Below are positions 10,525 to 19,708 of a stretch of DNA of 64,000 nt, in pieces (position 1 is the first letter of the stretch; each line of letters begins with the position of its first letter). The notes under the pieces are model-generated. The model was not told the origin of the DNA and searched no databases. It worked only from the letters and a program-made list of their open reading frames with translations. The stretch is from an uncultured Blastocatellia bacterium (GTDB lineage: Bacteria > Acidobacteriota > Blastocatellia > Pyrinomonadales > Pyrinomonadaceae): the NCBI GenBank assembly GCA_946480785.1, contig CAMLLD010000006.1, forward strand, positions 46,674-110,673. Reading direction: 5' to 3'. A program made the translations under genes and the position numbers.

Positions 10525-11526
10525 ATGAAAACTATAACTCTCCTCTTCTCGATCCTGGCCCTCGTGTTTGCGGTTCCCGCGCCGAAGGCTGAAGACAACT
10601 TTACGCTCGTGAAAGTCGCCGATGGTGTTTATGCGGCGGTGGCGAAGTCGGGTGGACTCGCGTCCGGCAATGCCGGGTTTGTCGTGGGTGACGACGGTGT
10701 GCTGATGGTCGACACGTTTTTCACGCCCGCGGCGGTGGAAGATCTGATCGGCGCGATTGCCGCGGAAACGAAACAACCGCTCAAGTACGCGCTCAACACG
10801 CATTACCATTTGGACCACACCGGCGGGAACCAGGTGCTCGTGGCGCGCGGCATTCCGATCATCGCGCACGAAAAGGTGATGGAGTGGCAGACGGTGAAGA
10901 ACCGTCGTTTTCTGCCGGCTGCGGATGAATTGCAAAAGCGGCGTGATACGGCGGCGAAACAGTTGAGCGACATTCCGGCTGATCAGGCAGACAAACGAGC
11001 GCCGCTCGAACGGCAACTTCGCCGGATCGACGCGATGATGGCGATCAAGTTGACGAACCCGACGGTGACGTTTGCGTGGGGCACCGTGCACTTGCATCTC
11101 GGCAAACGCGAAGTTGTTTTGTTTACGTTGCCGGGACATACGGGTGGTGACGTGCTCGCGTACGTGCCGGATGCGAATGTTGTGTTCACGGGTGATATGG
11201 GTTGGCGCAAGACGCTGCCGAATCTCGTGGATGCCACTGTGAATGATTGGATCGCGTCGCTGGACAAGTTGTTGGCGGAGTATCCGAATGCGAAGTTTGT
11301 GCCCGGCCATGGTGAAGTGGCGACTGCCGCGGAGCTGCGTGAGTTTCGTGATTACCTCGTGGACTTGAAGGCGCGGGTAACGCAGGCGATTGCCGCAGGG
11401 TTGACGATCGAGCAGGCGAAGGAGCAGTTGAAACTGCCGGAGAAGTACAAAGACTTCGCATTCCAAAACTTCGCCGTGCCGAACGTTGAGGACATGTATA
11501 AAGAGTTGAAGGGAACGAAGCAATGA
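10525..11526 (+). CDS. Secreted metallo-beta-lactamase-fold hydrolase
   Basis: Translation probably begins at the ATG that opens a signal peptide (MKTITLLFSILALVFA, cleavage near PKAED); a TTG in frame upstream is less likely. The zinc-site motif HYHLDHTGG is near residue 95, followed by LPGHTGGD, FTGDMGW and VPGHGE, giving the full metallo-beta-lactamase ligand set. About 333 residues. Such exported hydrolases include lactonases, esterases and true lactamases; the sequence alone does not choose between them. Its stop overlaps the next start by four bases (ATGA), which indicates translational coupling to the FMN reductase. Confidence 0.85.
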   Translation: MKTITLLFSILALVFAVPAPKAEDNFTLVKVADGVYAAVAKSGGLASGNAGFVVGDDGVLMVDTFFTPAAVEDLIGAIAAETKQPLKYALNTHYHLDHTGGNQVLVARGIPIIAHEKVMEWQTVKNRRFLPAADELQKRRDTAAKQLSDIPADQADKRAPLERQLRRIDAMMAIKLTNPTVTFAWGTVHLHLGKREVVLFTLPGHTGGDVLAYVPDANVVFTGDMGWRKTLPNLVDATVNDWIASLDKLLAEYPNAKFVPGHGEVATAAELREFRDYLVDLKARVTQAIAAGLTIEQAKEQLKLPEKYKDFAFQNFAVPNVEDMYKELKGTKQ

Positions 11527-12074
11527 ACATTTTAGGGATAGCCGGAAGTTTGCGAAAAGACTCATACAACCGCGGGTTGTTGCGGGCGGCGCAGGGGCTC
11601 GCGCCGGAGGGTGTGACGATCGAGACGTTTGAGGAGTTGGACCAGATCCCGCTCTTCAACCAGGACGACGAACAAAACCCGGCGCCGAAAGTCACGGAAC
11701 TAAAACAACGCATCCGCAACGCCGATGCGATCCTCATCGTCACGCCGGAATACAACTACTCCGTACCCGGTGTGCTCAAGAACGCGATCGACGCCGCGTC
11801 GCGACCATACGGCGACAGCGCCTGGAACGGCAAGCCCGTCGCCATCATGGGCGCATCAGTCGGCACGCTCGGCACCGCACGTGCCCAGTATCACCTGCGG
11901 CAGATGTTCGTCTTCCTCAACATGTACGCGGTCAATCAACCCGAAGTCATGCTGCCAAACGCGCACAAGCATTTCGACGAGCACGGCAACCTGACGGACG
12001 AAACCGCCCGGAAATTAATCCGGCAACTGCTCCAGGAATTGGTGAATTGGACCAGGAAACTGCAATCCGCGTAA
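11523..12074 (+). CDS. NAD(P)H-dependent FMN reductase (NADPH-dependent FMN reductase family)
   Basis: The 183-residue protein has the flavodoxin-like fold signature: ILGIAGSLRKDSYNRGLLRAA (phosphate-binding loop), ADAILIVTPEYNYSVPGVLKNAIDAASRP (family hallmark, about residues 70-100) and KPVAIMGASVGTLGTARAQYHLRQ. Family members pass electrons from NAD(P)H through FMN to quinones, azo compounds or chromate. It is in a two-gene operon with the upstream MBL hydrolase. Confidence 0.92.
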   Translation: MNILGIAGSLRKDSYNRGLLRAAQGLAPEGVTIETFEELDQIPLFNQDDEQNPAPKVTELKQRIRNADAILIVTPEYNYSVPGVLKNAIDAASRPYGDSAWNGKPVAIMGASVGTLGTARAQYHLRQMFVFLNMYAVNQPEVMLPNAHKHFDEHGNLTDETARKLIRQLLQELVNWTRKLQSA

Positions 12075-12121
12075 CGGGAGTACGGTGAATCTGAGCTTAC
12101 ACGGAAGTGCGGATCTCCGGG

Positions 12122-12355
12122 TTAAGGGTTGGCGATACCTTTTTTAATGTTTCGTTGCCACGCTTCGTAGTTTCTTATTCGTCGTTTTGCCTGCTTGCGG
12201 GTCAGTTTCATTTCCTGGGCTACATAATCGATTCGGGCGGTTCGATCTTTCTTCTTGTCAAAGCGGTCGCCTGGCGCCCTGAGGTAGACTTTGTAAGCAA
12301 ACGCCCATTCTGCTTTTATTTCGTCGGTGGCCTGGACGCCACGTCTCTCTGGCAT
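12122..12355 (-). CDS. Hypothetical 77-residue highly charged protein
   Basis: The start follows AGGGAG at normal spacing (GAAGGGAGCCGCAGC then ATG). The product is rich in Lys and Arg, and its C-terminal half (RIDYVAQEMKLTRKQAKRRI) reads like a helix-turn-helix or a short helical hairpin, so nucleic-acid binding is conceivable. No family is recognised. It is 49 bases downstream of the VTT membrane protein on the same strand. A 106-codon frame on the other strand here lacks comparable support. Confidence 0.5.
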   Translation of the reverse strand: MPERRGVQATDEIKAEWAFAYKVYLRAPGDRFDKKKDRTARIDYVAQEMKLTRKQAKRRIRNYEAWQRNIKKGIANP

Positions 12356-12404
12356 GCTGCGGCTCCCTTCAGGAGGTTTTTGCCCCGGGATTCTACTCTC
12401 CCGC

Positions 12405-12980
12405 TTACTTCCGCCGCAACCAAGTAATCACCGATAACGTGCTCAAAACAGCGCCCAGCGCCATCAGTCCATACACCGTGTACGTGACCACGTCGGATCG
12501 CAGAAAACGGATGAGTTTTCGTCCGAAATAAAGGGCCAGCAACGCTTCGATCGAGAACCGTATCAACCGGCCCACGAATACGGCGATGAACATCGTGCGC
12601 CGCGAACATTGCAACGCCGAAGCCGTCATGATCACTGGCGTGAACGGAAACGGTGGCGGCAACAGCGTCGCGATAAAGACACTGATCCCCGCCTTGTTCT
12701 CGACCTTGCTTTTGAACTTCTCGATCTTGCGCGGACTCAAAAAACGCTCGAGACCTTTTTCGCCGGCCTTGCGCATCAACACGTCGACGACAAAGACGCC
12801 GACGAGCGAACCCAGCGCCGACACGATCACGTAGGCGATCCATCGCAGGCTGCTTCTGCCTGCACTCACGAGGGCGATCAGCAACAGATCGTTGCCGAAA
12901 GGCAGGACGAGGAAAGAAGAATCAAGGGCACTCAGCAGAAAAAGGCCAAAGATACCCAACCGGAAAAAGAACCGCAGCAT
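12405..12980 (-). CDS. VTT-domain (SNARE-associated/YqaA-type) membrane protein
   Basis: A 191-residue integral membrane protein with an N-terminal re-entrant-like segment (SALDSSFLVLPFGNDLLLIAL), a second hydrophobic block (VIVSALGSLVGVFVVDVLM) and the VTT signature near FIATLLPPPFPFTPVIMTASAL, followed by two C-terminal helices. DedA/VTT proteins act in lipid flipping and envelope homeostasis; YqaA-like short members are poorly characterised. The gene starts 12 bases after the large secreted protein gene on the same strand, suggesting an operon. Confidence 0.83.
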   Translation of the reverse strand: MLRFFFRLGIFGLFLLSALDSSFLVLPFGNDLLLIALVSAGRSSLRWIAYVIVSALGSLVGVFVVDVLMRKAGEKGLERFLSPRKIEKFKSKVENKAGISVFIATLLPPPFPFTPVIMTASALQCSRRTMFIAVFVGRLIRFSIEALLALYFGRKLIRFLRSDVVTYTVYGLMALGAVLSTLSVITWLRRK

Positions 12981-12992
12981 TCGTTGGCCTTA

Positions 12993-14936
12993 CTAGTTGC
13001 GAAACAGGCGAATAGGCGCCGGTTGAGCGATCGTTGGTCTAACTCCGAGCAACCCCTGCACGATCGCGAGGCGCACCATGATGCGCGGTTCGATGAGCGC
13101 AAAATGACCCGCGAGTGTTTCCGAACGTTCGAGATCGCTCTGCGCGAATTGCGCCAGCTCCTGGCCGTAGCGATTGACCATGTTCGTCAATCCGCTGCCC
13201 GCTTGCATCGACAGTTCGCCGTCGCGAAACATGTTCAATTCAAAACCATTCAGCACCGCGGCGGCCTGGAACAGCTCATTGAGTTGGCTGATGCCCGCAT
13301 CGAACACTTCAAAACTACGCGCCGGATCGACGGTAGCAAACGCGCGCGCGACTCTAAGCTGCTGCTCGAACTGGTCGTAACCCGTCGCACGACGGCTCAC
13401 CATCTGTTTGGCTTCGTCCAATAACTGGTTTGCCAGTTTCGGATTCGTCTTCTGTGCGTCGCCGGCAAACTGGAGCAACAGACTGAGCTTGTCATCGTCC
13501 GATTGCGCGCGCGCCACCATCTGATGGATGTCTTCGAGACGAGCGCCGTCGGCTTTTGCCGTCATCTCGCGAAAGTCGATGCGCTGCATCACGCTGTCGC
13601 GCACGTTCGCTTGCAAGTGGTCGGTCGCGATCTGCCGCGCGCGCGTGGTGTCGCCTTCGTCCAATGCCTTGTAGGCCGCTTGCTGATAGAGACGCGATTG
13701 CAATTGCGGCGGCGCGGTAGCCGCGGCTTGGACGAGGGCGTCTGCGGTCGGATCGCCTTGCAGCGCATTCATCGTTTGCATGAAATTCATCGGCGAGTTA
13801 GAGCCGCCCCCCACGCCGACTTCGACAAGTTTCTGTCGCACCTGAGCAGACTTCCCGGGCAGATACTGATCCACGAGCGGCAAACTCATTTGCAGACTCG
13901 CTAACAAACGTCGCGCGCCGTTCTGTTCGATTTGTTCGTCAGTCGGTTGTGACTGGGTGTTGCTGCCGATAACGGTTGTAACTCCGCGACGCGCCGGCAC
14001 CGCGGTTCGTTGAGTTCCCTGATTGACGGCAGTCGCTTTCAGAGCGAGATCGACAACGTTTCCCAGCAGGTCGATGTAAGCGCTTTGGTCCAACAGCGGC
14101 GTGCGTCCTGTTTGCGGGCTTTGTGTGGTCGTGGTGGTGTCAGTGTTTGTCGTGTTGGTGTTTGCCGGACGTGGGCCGGACATTATCAACGTCTGCGCCA
14201 GGTTCGCCGCGTCGTTGTTGCTCAACAGATTCGCGGCCTCGAGTTTCTTGACGGTCCTGTCGGCGAACTTCGCCGCGGCGGCAGCATCCTGTTTCTGTAG
14301 TTGCGTCAGGACGTCCGGCAGCGTGCGCGGAAACGTTCCCTTGTCCATCATCTGCTCGGCGTTGGTCGCCGCGAGTTTTGGATCGAGCAAAGCCACGCGT
14401 CCCAACAAAGCTTGTTCGAGATTGTCGTCAGGCGTGAGCTGAATGCGGTTGCGCGCATTCTGGGCATTCTGATCGAGTTCGATCGTCGCCGGTGGTTTGG
14501 TTGAAGCAAGCAGTTGATACGCGAGTTGCGCGTCGTGACGCGCCGCGGCGAGCACTAATTCCTGACGCAGTTGAAACGTACGATTTGGCGGTCCGCCGCC
14601 GCGGCGGTTGTTCGCGTTCTGCTGGTTGCGGTTCAACTCGTTCACGCCCTCGGCGGCCATCGTAAAGAGCGAACGCGCGCGTGCCTGATTGTTGTCCCAG
14701 AGCAGATCGCCCGCGACGATCTGCACGCGCACGCGGTTCTCGGGCAGTCGCAGCGATTGCGCCTCATCGATCACCTGTTCGAGCAGCCGGTAGGCGTTCT
14801 TCTCGCGCTCGGCCTTTTCCTTTTCCTGATCTTCGGCGGTTGGCGATGCCGTGGGCTGTGCGGCCGGTTGATCCTGAGCCAGAACAGGAAGGAAGGAGAC
14901 GCCAAGAACCACAAGTACTAAAAACAATTTCGTCAT
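12993..14936 (-). CDS. Large secreted helical protein of unknown function
   Basis: The start at 14936 is set by AGAGGT before the ATG and by a clear signal peptide (MTKLFLVLVVLGVSFLPVLAQ); a longer in-frame extension is unsupported. The 647-residue product has a charged linker (TAEDQEKEKAEREK), then long helical repeats with TPR-like character (LLEQVIDEAQSLRLPENRVRV; ARSLFTMAAEGVNEL; AYQLLASTKPP) and low-complexity Asn/Thr-rich spacers near residues 255-275. It looks like a periplasmic repeat scaffold. No catalytic motif is seen. It heads an operon with the VTT protein and is divergent from the YciI-like gene. Confidence 0.72.
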   Translation of the reverse strand: MTKLFLVLVVLGVSFLPVLAQDQPAAQPTASPTAEDQEKEKAEREKNAYRLLEQVIDEAQSLRLPENRVRVQIVAGDLLWDNNQARARSLFTMAAEGVNELNRNQQNANNRRGGGPPNRTFQLRQELVLAAARHDAQLAYQLLASTKPPATIELDQNAQNARNRIQLTPDDNLEQALLGRVALLDPKLAATNAEQMMDKGTFPRTLPDVLTQLQKQDAAAAAKFADRTVKKLEAANLLSNNDAANLAQTLIMSGPRPANTNTTNTDTTTTTQSPQTGRTPLLDQSAYIDLLGNVVDLALKATAVNQGTQRTAVPARRGVTTVIGSNTQSQPTDEQIEQNGARRLLASLQMSLPLVDQYLPGKSAQVRQKLVEVGVGGGSNSPMNFMQTMNALQGDPTADALVQAAATAPPQLQSRLYQQAAYKALDEGDTTRARQIATDHLQANVRDSVMQRIDFREMTAKADGARLEDIHQMVARAQSDDDKLSLLLQFAGDAQKTNPKLANQLLDEAKQMVSRRATGYDQFEQQLRVARAFATVDPARSFEVFDAGISQLNELFQAAAVLNGFELNMFRDGELSMQAGSGLTNMVNRYGQELAQFAQSDLERSETLAGHFALIEPRIMVRLAIVQGLLGVRPTIAQPAPIRLFRN

Positions 14937-15059
14937 CGGATACCTCTGCGATGGGATTGGGGGATCGTACAATTCAAGTTCGCCTTTAGCAATTCGCCAG
15001 CTATAATCCTCGGCATTTCGCCGAACCCCCGGCCCATCAAACTCGTAGGACGACTGACT

Positions 15060-15755
15060 ATGAAACGACCTCTCATGCTGCTTGCCCTGTTCTGCTTCTG
15101 CTGCGTGCCCGTCATTGCGCAGGAACACGAGACGGAACACAAACTCGTTCAGTTTCAGATGGTGCTGCTGAAGCGCGGGCCGAAGGCTATGACGCGCGGT
15201 GCGCTTCCGCCGGCCATGCGGCGGGACCACATCGCATACTTTCAGTCGCTGATCACCTCCGGAAAGGTCATCATTGCCGGTCCGATCCAGGACGACCCTG
15301 AACTGGTCGGGGTTGCGATTCTCAACACGAAATCAAGTGACGAGGCGCGGACGTGGATGACGGGCGACCCGGCCGTGACCGCCGGATTCTTCACTCCCGA
15401 ACTGCACCCGTGGTGGTCCGAAGACGTGTTCAAGAAAGGCGCGAAGCCGGGCGAGACGATGACGGCATATCTCGCGTTACTCGTGCGCGGTGAAAAGTGG
15501 ACGCCCGACAAGACTCCCGAAACCGAAGCTATTCAAAAAGCCCATCTCGCGAACATCGGCCGGCTCGCGGAAATGAAGAAGCTCGTCGTCGCTGGGCCGT
15601 GTGGAGACGACGGTACACTGCGCGGCATCTTCGTCTTTCGGGTCGCGTCGCTTGAAGAAGCGCGTTCGCTCGCGGAGACAGATCCGGCGGTGAAGGCCGG
15701 ACGTTTGGCGTTGCAGATTCATCCGTGGGTCGTGCCCGAAGGAATCCTGCCCTGA
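15060..15755 (+). CDS. Secreted protein with two YciI-like (YCII) domains
   Basis: After a signal peptide (MKRPLMLLALFCFCCVPVIAQ) the 231-residue product holds two ferredoxin-like YCII repeats. The first covers about residues 28-118 (RRDHIAYFQSLITSGKVIIAGPI and DEARTWMTGDPAVTAGFF). The second covers about 134-231 (KAHLANIGRLAEMKKLVVAGP and EEARSLAETDPAVKAGRL). The repeated IAGP/VAGP and DPAV-AG pairs show internal duplication. YCII domains are small, possibly catalytic modules with no agreed substrate, normally cytoplasmic, so the exported tandem form is slightly unusual. The zinc-ribbon gene follows after 18 bases. Confidence 0.82.
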   Translation: MKRPLMLLALFCFCCVPVIAQEHETEHKLVQFQMVLLKRGPKAMTRGALPPAMRRDHIAYFQSLITSGKVIIAGPIQDDPELVGVAILNTKSSDEARTWMTGDPAVTAGFFTPELHPWWSEDVFKKGAKPGETMTAYLALLVRGEKWTPDKTPETEAIQKAHLANIGRLAEMKKLVVAGPCGDDGTLRGIFVFRVASLEEARSLAETDPAVKAGRLALQIHPWVVPEGILP

Positions 15756-15773
15756 ATCGGGAAAGCTGAGCAT

Positions 15774-16397
15774 ATGTACTGTCCGTCCTGTGGTTCTGAA
15801 GAACGACAACTGAGCCAGTTCTGTCGCGCGTGCGGTACGGACCTGCGCATCGTGCGCACCAGTCTGGAAAAGCCGGATGCGATCACGGCGTCGGCTGTTT
15901 CGGCGCGCGAACAGATCGGGCTCGCGATTGCCGATCAGATTCGGCAGATGCGCTCGGGCAAGGATCTCGAACACGTTGCGGAAGACGTGTTGCCGTCGTT
16001 TGAAAAGTTTTTGGAGTCGCCGGAAGAGAGACGTTTGCGGCGATTGCGCGGTGGCGTGATCACTGGCTCAGTTGGATTGGGCCTGACGGCGGTCGCGTTC
16101 CTGCTGGCGCTCGACAAGAACGATTTCCTTCCGTTAATGATCCCGGGTTTCATCACTTTCATGGTGGGCCTCGGCATTATTATTAACGGCCTGCTGTTTA
16201 CGGTGATGCGCAAGCAGTTGCCGGGCGATGTGAGCGACGCGCTGGCGCAACAGGCGCTGGATGCGGCGCAGAGTCGCGCGACGTTTGAGCCGACGTTGGC
16301 GACTGCCGGACCCACGAACGAGCTTGGACCAGGCGCGAATCCTCAGCTCATCTCCGTTACCGAGCACACGACTCATCATCTGAAAACGAAGAAGTAA
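15774..16397 (+). CDS. Zinc-ribbon membrane protein
   Basis: The first 24 residues form a zinc ribbon (MYCPSCGSE then FCRACGTDL, two CxxC knuckles). A charged helical region follows, then two transmembrane helices near residues 90-140 (VITGSVGLGLTAVAFLLAL; LMIPGFITFMVGLGIIINGLL). The C-terminal part is Ala-rich and soluble. Such zinc-ribbon/two-helix proteins are widespread and uncharacterised. Close spacing to the upstream gene suggests one transcript. Confidence 0.75.
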   Translation: MYCPSCGSEERQLSQFCRACGTDLRIVRTSLEKPDAITASAVSAREQIGLAIADQIRQMRSGKDLEHVAEDVLPSFEKFLESPEERRLRRLRGGVITGSVGLGLTAVAFLLALDKNDFLPLMIPGFITFMVGLGIIINGLLFTVMRKQLPGDVSDALAQQALDAAQSRATFEPTLATAGPTNELGPGANPQLISVTEHTTHHLKTKK

Positions 16398-16447
16398 GCA
16401 GAGAAGCACTGAAGTAAGCGGCGGAAGCAGTTTCGAGGAAGAAGCGA

Positions 16448-17113
16448 ATGGCTGTTTTGCTTGAGGGAGGTTGTCGTGTCGCGGACATGCACGAGGACGC
16501 ACCGCAGGTTCAGGGTGAACTGATTTCGTTACGCGTGCTCGAGATCGAGCCGGGCGTGTCGACTTCAATTAGAAATGAAGAGCGCGACGAAGTGCTGTTT
16601 TCGTCGGGAAGTTGCACGCTGGTAATCGAAGGGGTTGAGCAGCGCGTGGAACCCCAATCCGGTGTTTTTATCCCCGCTCAAAAAACCTTTCGCTTTGAAA
16701 ACCGTGGAACTGAGCCAGTCTCTTTCGTCGGCGTTCAATGCCCGGCCACTCACAATGAAATTTCTCAACAAGTAGTTCGTCTTGCAGATCAACGCGCGAT
16801 GCCGACAGCGGATCGCTGGTACCGCGTTTTGATCGACTCGGAAGTGACGCAGTTCGTCGGCTCGATTCCACCGGGCCGCGCGCCAGATCATTTTCACGAG
16901 TACGAAGAAGTCTTGTTTATCCTGCGTGGCGAAGGACGTATGTGGGCCGGCGACACATCGACGCCGATTAGTTACGGATCTTGTATCTACTTGCCGCGCC
17001 GGCAAGTCCACTGCGTTGAGAACACGGGCACGGGCGAGCTGCGTTTGTTAGGTGTGTTCTATCCGGCTGGTAGTCCAGCAGTGAGGTATGAATCACCTAC
17101 TCAAAATCCCTGA
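16448..17113 (+). CDS. Bicupin protein (two cupin_2 domains)
   Basis: The 221-residue product contains two cupin barrels: about residues 20-95 (EEVLF-type segment NEERDEVLFSSGSCTLVIEG) and about 135-215 (GRAPDHFHEYEEVLFILRGEG with HxHxxxxE-like metal ligands, then GSCIYLPRRQVHCVENTG). The second barrel keeps the histidine/glutamate ligands; the first has lost most of them, so one metal site is likely. Resembles ureidoglycine aminohydrolase-like and sugar-binding bicupins, but no pathway genes are nearby. Its last 17 bases overlap the convergent radical SAM gene. Confidence 0.75.
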   Translation: MAVLLEGGCRVADMHEDAPQVQGELISLRVLEIEPGVSTSIRNEERDEVLFSSGSCTLVIEGVEQRVEPQSGVFIPAQKTFRFENRGTEPVSFVGVQCPATHNEISQQVVRLADQRAMPTADRWYRVLIDSEVTQFVGSIPPGRAPDHFHEYEEVLFILRGEGRMWAGDTSTPISYGSCIYLPRRQVHCVENTGTGELRLLGVFYPAGSPAVRYESPTQNP

Positions 17114-18137
17114 TGTCGCGGAACGGCCGGTCGGCGTCATTGAAGTCCGGCCGGTAGTAATAAGACGCGCCGTCAAACTCCTGCACCCAACCTTCTTCCA
17201 TCCCTAACTCTTCCAGCGCCGCCGTTGCCTTCATCCACTCCGACTCGCGAATGCGCCGCGAGAGCAACACGTAACGGTTGTTCGTCTCGGCTTGGTGCGT
17301 CGGGTAATACTGGGCCATCAGCGAGATCGCAACGCGCGGACTCAGCTCATCCCTGATCCACTCGATCGACTCGCGAATGCTTCCGATATCATTCGGCAAC
17401 ACGAGCAGCCTCACAACCAATCCGCGCTTCAACAAACCGTCTTCGCCAAACACGAGCTCGTCGCCCGTCTGCCGAAACATCTCCTTCAACGCGAGCCGCG
17501 AAAACTCTTTGTAGCCGCTCACCTTCGAATACAAATAACCCGACTCGTCATCCGCATACTTCAAGTCCGGCAGGTAAACATCCACGACGCGATCCAGCAG
17601 TTGCAACACTGAAACCGCGTCGTACGCGTTCGTGTTGTAAACGATCGGGACGTTCAGTCCCTGCTCGGCGGCGAGCAGGATCGAACGCGCCATCTGCGGC
17701 GCGAAGTGCGTTGGCGAAACGAAGTTGATGTTGTGACAACCACGCGCTTGCAACTCGAGCATCATGTCCGCGAGCCGTTCGTGCGTGATTTCGTTTTTGA
17801 GCTGCTGTTTGTGTGTTTGCGAGATCTGGTAGTTCTGGCAATAGACGCAGCGCAGATTGCAGTTACCGAAAAAGATGTTGCCTGCGCCGTGCGTGCCGAC
17901 CAGCGGCGGCTCCTCACCGAAGTGCGCCGTGTACGACGAGACGATCGGCAAACGACCCGAGTAACACGCCGCGATATCGTTGTTCAGGCGATTGTTGAGA
18001 CAGTCGCGCGGGCAGACGGTGCAACGTTCGAGCAGGCGCTCGAGCTCTGCGACACGCCGCGCCAACTCACCGTTGCGCAACAGCCCGAGATACGACGCCT
18101 CACCCTGCGAAGCCCCAACTGCACTCATATTCATCAT
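17097..18137 (-). CDS. PflX-like radical SAM protein (COG1313)
   Basis: Two cysteine clusters are visible. CTVCPRDC near residue 38 is the N-terminal auxiliary motif of COG1313 proteins, and CNLRCVYCQN near residue 93 is the CxxxCxxC site that binds the 4Fe-4S cluster and S-adenosylmethionine. The remaining TIM-barrel segments (NINFVSPTHFAPQM, VYNTNAYD, YLPDLKYAD) match this group closely. Members look like pyruvate formate-lyase-activating enzymes, but no glycyl radical enzyme is nearby, so the substrate is unknown. Start taken at the first ATG; MNMSAV two codons later is equally possible. Confidence 0.88.
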   Translation of the reverse strand: MMNMSAVGASQGEASYLGLLRNGELARRVAELERLLERCTVCPRDCLNNRLNNDIAACYSGRLPIVSSYTAHFGEEPPLVGTHGAGNIFFGNCNLRCVYCQNYQISQTHKQQLKNEITHERLADMMLELQARGCHNINFVSPTHFAPQMARSILLAAEQGLNVPIVYNTNAYDAVSVLQLLDRVVDVYLPDLKYADDESGYLYSKVSGYKEFSRLALKEMFRQTGDELVFGEDGLLKRGLVVRLLVLPNDIGSIRESIEWIRDELSPRVAISLMAQYYPTHQAETNNRYVLLSRRIRESEWMKATAALEELGMEEGWVQEFDGASYYYRPDFNDADRPFRDIRDFE

Positions 18138-18177
18138 TGCTCTTTTATAGTCAATGCTGTAATCCTGTCAAAACCCG

Positions 18178-19077
18178 ATGCGCCTCTGGCTCTCCAAAAA
18201 TAGCGAAGTGCCGATTCGCGAACAACTCGTCACGCAGATCGTCCTCGGCATTGTCAGCAACGACCTGAAGATCAGCGAACGCCTGCCGAGCACGCGCGAT
18301 CTCGCGCGCCGTTATGACATTCACGCCAACACCGTGAGCGCCGCCTATCGCGAGCTGGCGCGGCGTGGCTGGGTCGTGTTTCGCAAAGGCAGCGGCGTTT
18401 ACGTCCGCGCTCGCACCGACGACAACTTCGACGAGCTGGCGCTGGACCAACTGGTCTCGCGGTTCTTTCGTCAGTTGCGTGAAGACGGACACTCGCTCGC
18501 CGAGATTCAGGACGCGGTGCGCCGCTCGTTCTCGCTGCAACGTCCGGATCATTTCGTGTTGCTCGAAGCGGATCCGGAGCTGCGCGAGATACTCGTCGCG
18601 GAAGTCTCGTCAGCAGCGAACGTCAGAGTTAAGGGCGCTGGTCCAGCGGAGCTTGATGATGGCGCGTTGTTAACGGGCGCGGTGCCGCTGGTCCTGTACG
18701 GGCATCTGCAACACTTCGCCGACCGGATCGATCCGCAAACCGAAGTGCTCGTGCTTCACTCCGCGTCGGTAGTCGAACGGATGAAGGGACAAACACGACC
18801 GCCCGCGGATGCGCTCGTGGCGATCGTGTCTCGTTGGCCTGAGTTTTTAAAGTGGGCGCGGACGATGCTCGTTGCTGCGGGACTCGACAGTGACGCGTTG
18901 AGTTTTCGTGACGCACGCGAGCGCGGCTGGGAGAAAGGCTTGCGGTCGGCGACCTTTGTGATCGCCGACTCGCTGATGGCGCCGCGCATACCCGCGGGTT
19001 GCGAAGTCAAAGTCTTTCGCGTGCTCGCGGAGAGTTCGTTACGTGAGATCGGCGAGTACGCGGAGCGATTCTTCTGA
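18178..19077 (+). CDS. GntR-family transcriptional regulator (YtrA-like N-terminus)
   Basis: The first 75 residues are a GntR winged helix: PIREQLVTQIVLGIVSNDLK, RLPSTRDLARRYDIHANTVSAAYRELARRGWV and GSGVYV, the hallmark of the YtrA subgroup. The 220-residue C-terminal part does not show the aminotransferase domain of MocR proteins; it contains an acidic helical segment and a Rossmann-like portion, so the ligand is unknown. YtrA-type regulators often control neighbouring ABC transporters, but none is adjacent here. Divergent from the radical SAM gene across 40 bases, which could hold a shared operator. Confidence 0.85.
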   Translation: MRLWLSKNSEVPIREQLVTQIVLGIVSNDLKISERLPSTRDLARRYDIHANTVSAAYRELARRGWVVFRKGSGVYVRARTDDNFDELALDQLVSRFFRQLREDGHSLAEIQDAVRRSFSLQRPDHFVLLEADPELREILVAEVSSAANVRVKGAGPAELDDGALLTGAVPLVLYGHLQHFADRIDPQTEVLVLHSASVVERMKGQTRPPADALVAIVSRWPEFLKWARTMLVAAGLDSDALSFRDARERGWEKGLRSATFVIADSLMAPRIPAGCEVKVFRVLAESSLREIGEYAERFF

Positions 19078-19084
19078 GAAAGCA

Positions 19085-19129
19085 ATCCGCAGATTACGCA
19101 GATAAGACTAGTCTGCGTAATCTGTGGAT
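19085..19129. repeat. Inverted repeat between convergent genes, possible bidirectional terminator
   Basis: Arms at 19085-19102 and 19112-19129 are complementary over 18 bases with one mismatch (core CAGATTACGCAGA) around a 9-base loop. It lies between the convergent stops of the GntR and cytochrome c genes. There is no T-run, so it may be a factor-independent mRNA 3' stabiliser or a dispersed palindromic repeat rather than a classic terminator. Confidence 0.6.
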
Positions 19130-19137
19130 GGTTTGAG

Positions 19138-19692
19138 CTACTGTTTGTCTTTCGCGAGCGTCTTGATGTAGTTGACGACGTGCCAGCGCTCTTCTTCGGT
19201 CATGCGTTTCTCACCGGCCGGCATGATCCCGGTGATGCCTTTCGAGATCTTCCAAAACAGTTCGCCGTCAGTCATCGCAGACATGTGTTCTTTGTTCGTC
19301 AGGTCTGCCGGTTTGCGACGCAGCCGCGGCAGGTTTGCTTCGTTGCCCGCGCCCGTGTCGCCGTGACAGAAGACGCAATTGCCTTTTGTCCGCTCCATGT
19401 AAAGCTCTTTGCCTTTCGCGATCGACTCGGCTGACGACGGCACCGGGTTCGTCGTCTTGTCGGCATCCGCCGGGAGTTCCCAGGTGTTCTTCGAGAAATC
19501 CGGCGCTTTCTCGGCAGGCGCAATCGAGCGGCTGTCGTTCTGGTTTTTGTTGGTGGAGCGATTCGCGTTTTGCGGCGCCGCGCTGTTTGCGTTTTGGGCC
19601 GAAGACGTCGATTCGATCTTCAATGCACTCACAAACAAGAAGGCAGCGGCGAGTAAAAGGACGAGCGCGGTCAGGCGCAAGGTCATGAACAT
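19138..19692 (-). CDS. Exported class I c-type cytochrome
   Basis: An N-terminal hydrophobic helix (LTALVLLLAAAFLFVSAL) exports or anchors the protein. An Asn/Ser-rich linker of about 40 residues follows. The heme domain has CVFCHG (CxxCH, heme attachment) near residue 107 and a distal Met in GITGIMPAGEKRMTEEE, ending in the terminal helix EEERWHVVNYIKTLA typical of monoheme cytochrome c. It would carry electrons in the periplasm; the partner is not in view. AGGAGA five bases before the first ATG supports the chosen start. Confidence 0.9.
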   Translation of the reverse strand: MFMTLRLTALVLLLAAAFLFVSALKIESTSSAQNANSAAPQNANRSTNKNQNDSRSIAPAEKAPDFSKNTWELPADADKTTNPVPSSAESIAKGKELYMERTKGNCVFCHGDTGAGNEANLPRLRRKPADLTNKEHMSAMTDGELFWKISKGITGIMPAGEKRMTEEERWHVVNYIKTLAKDKQ

Positions 19693-19708
19693 AAGTGTCT
19701 CCTTATCG

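Noticed and set aside
12107..12427. 106-codon frame on the plus strand overlapping the 77-residue gene
   Set aside because: The minus-strand gene has a better ribosome site and composition; the plus frame has no start site support.
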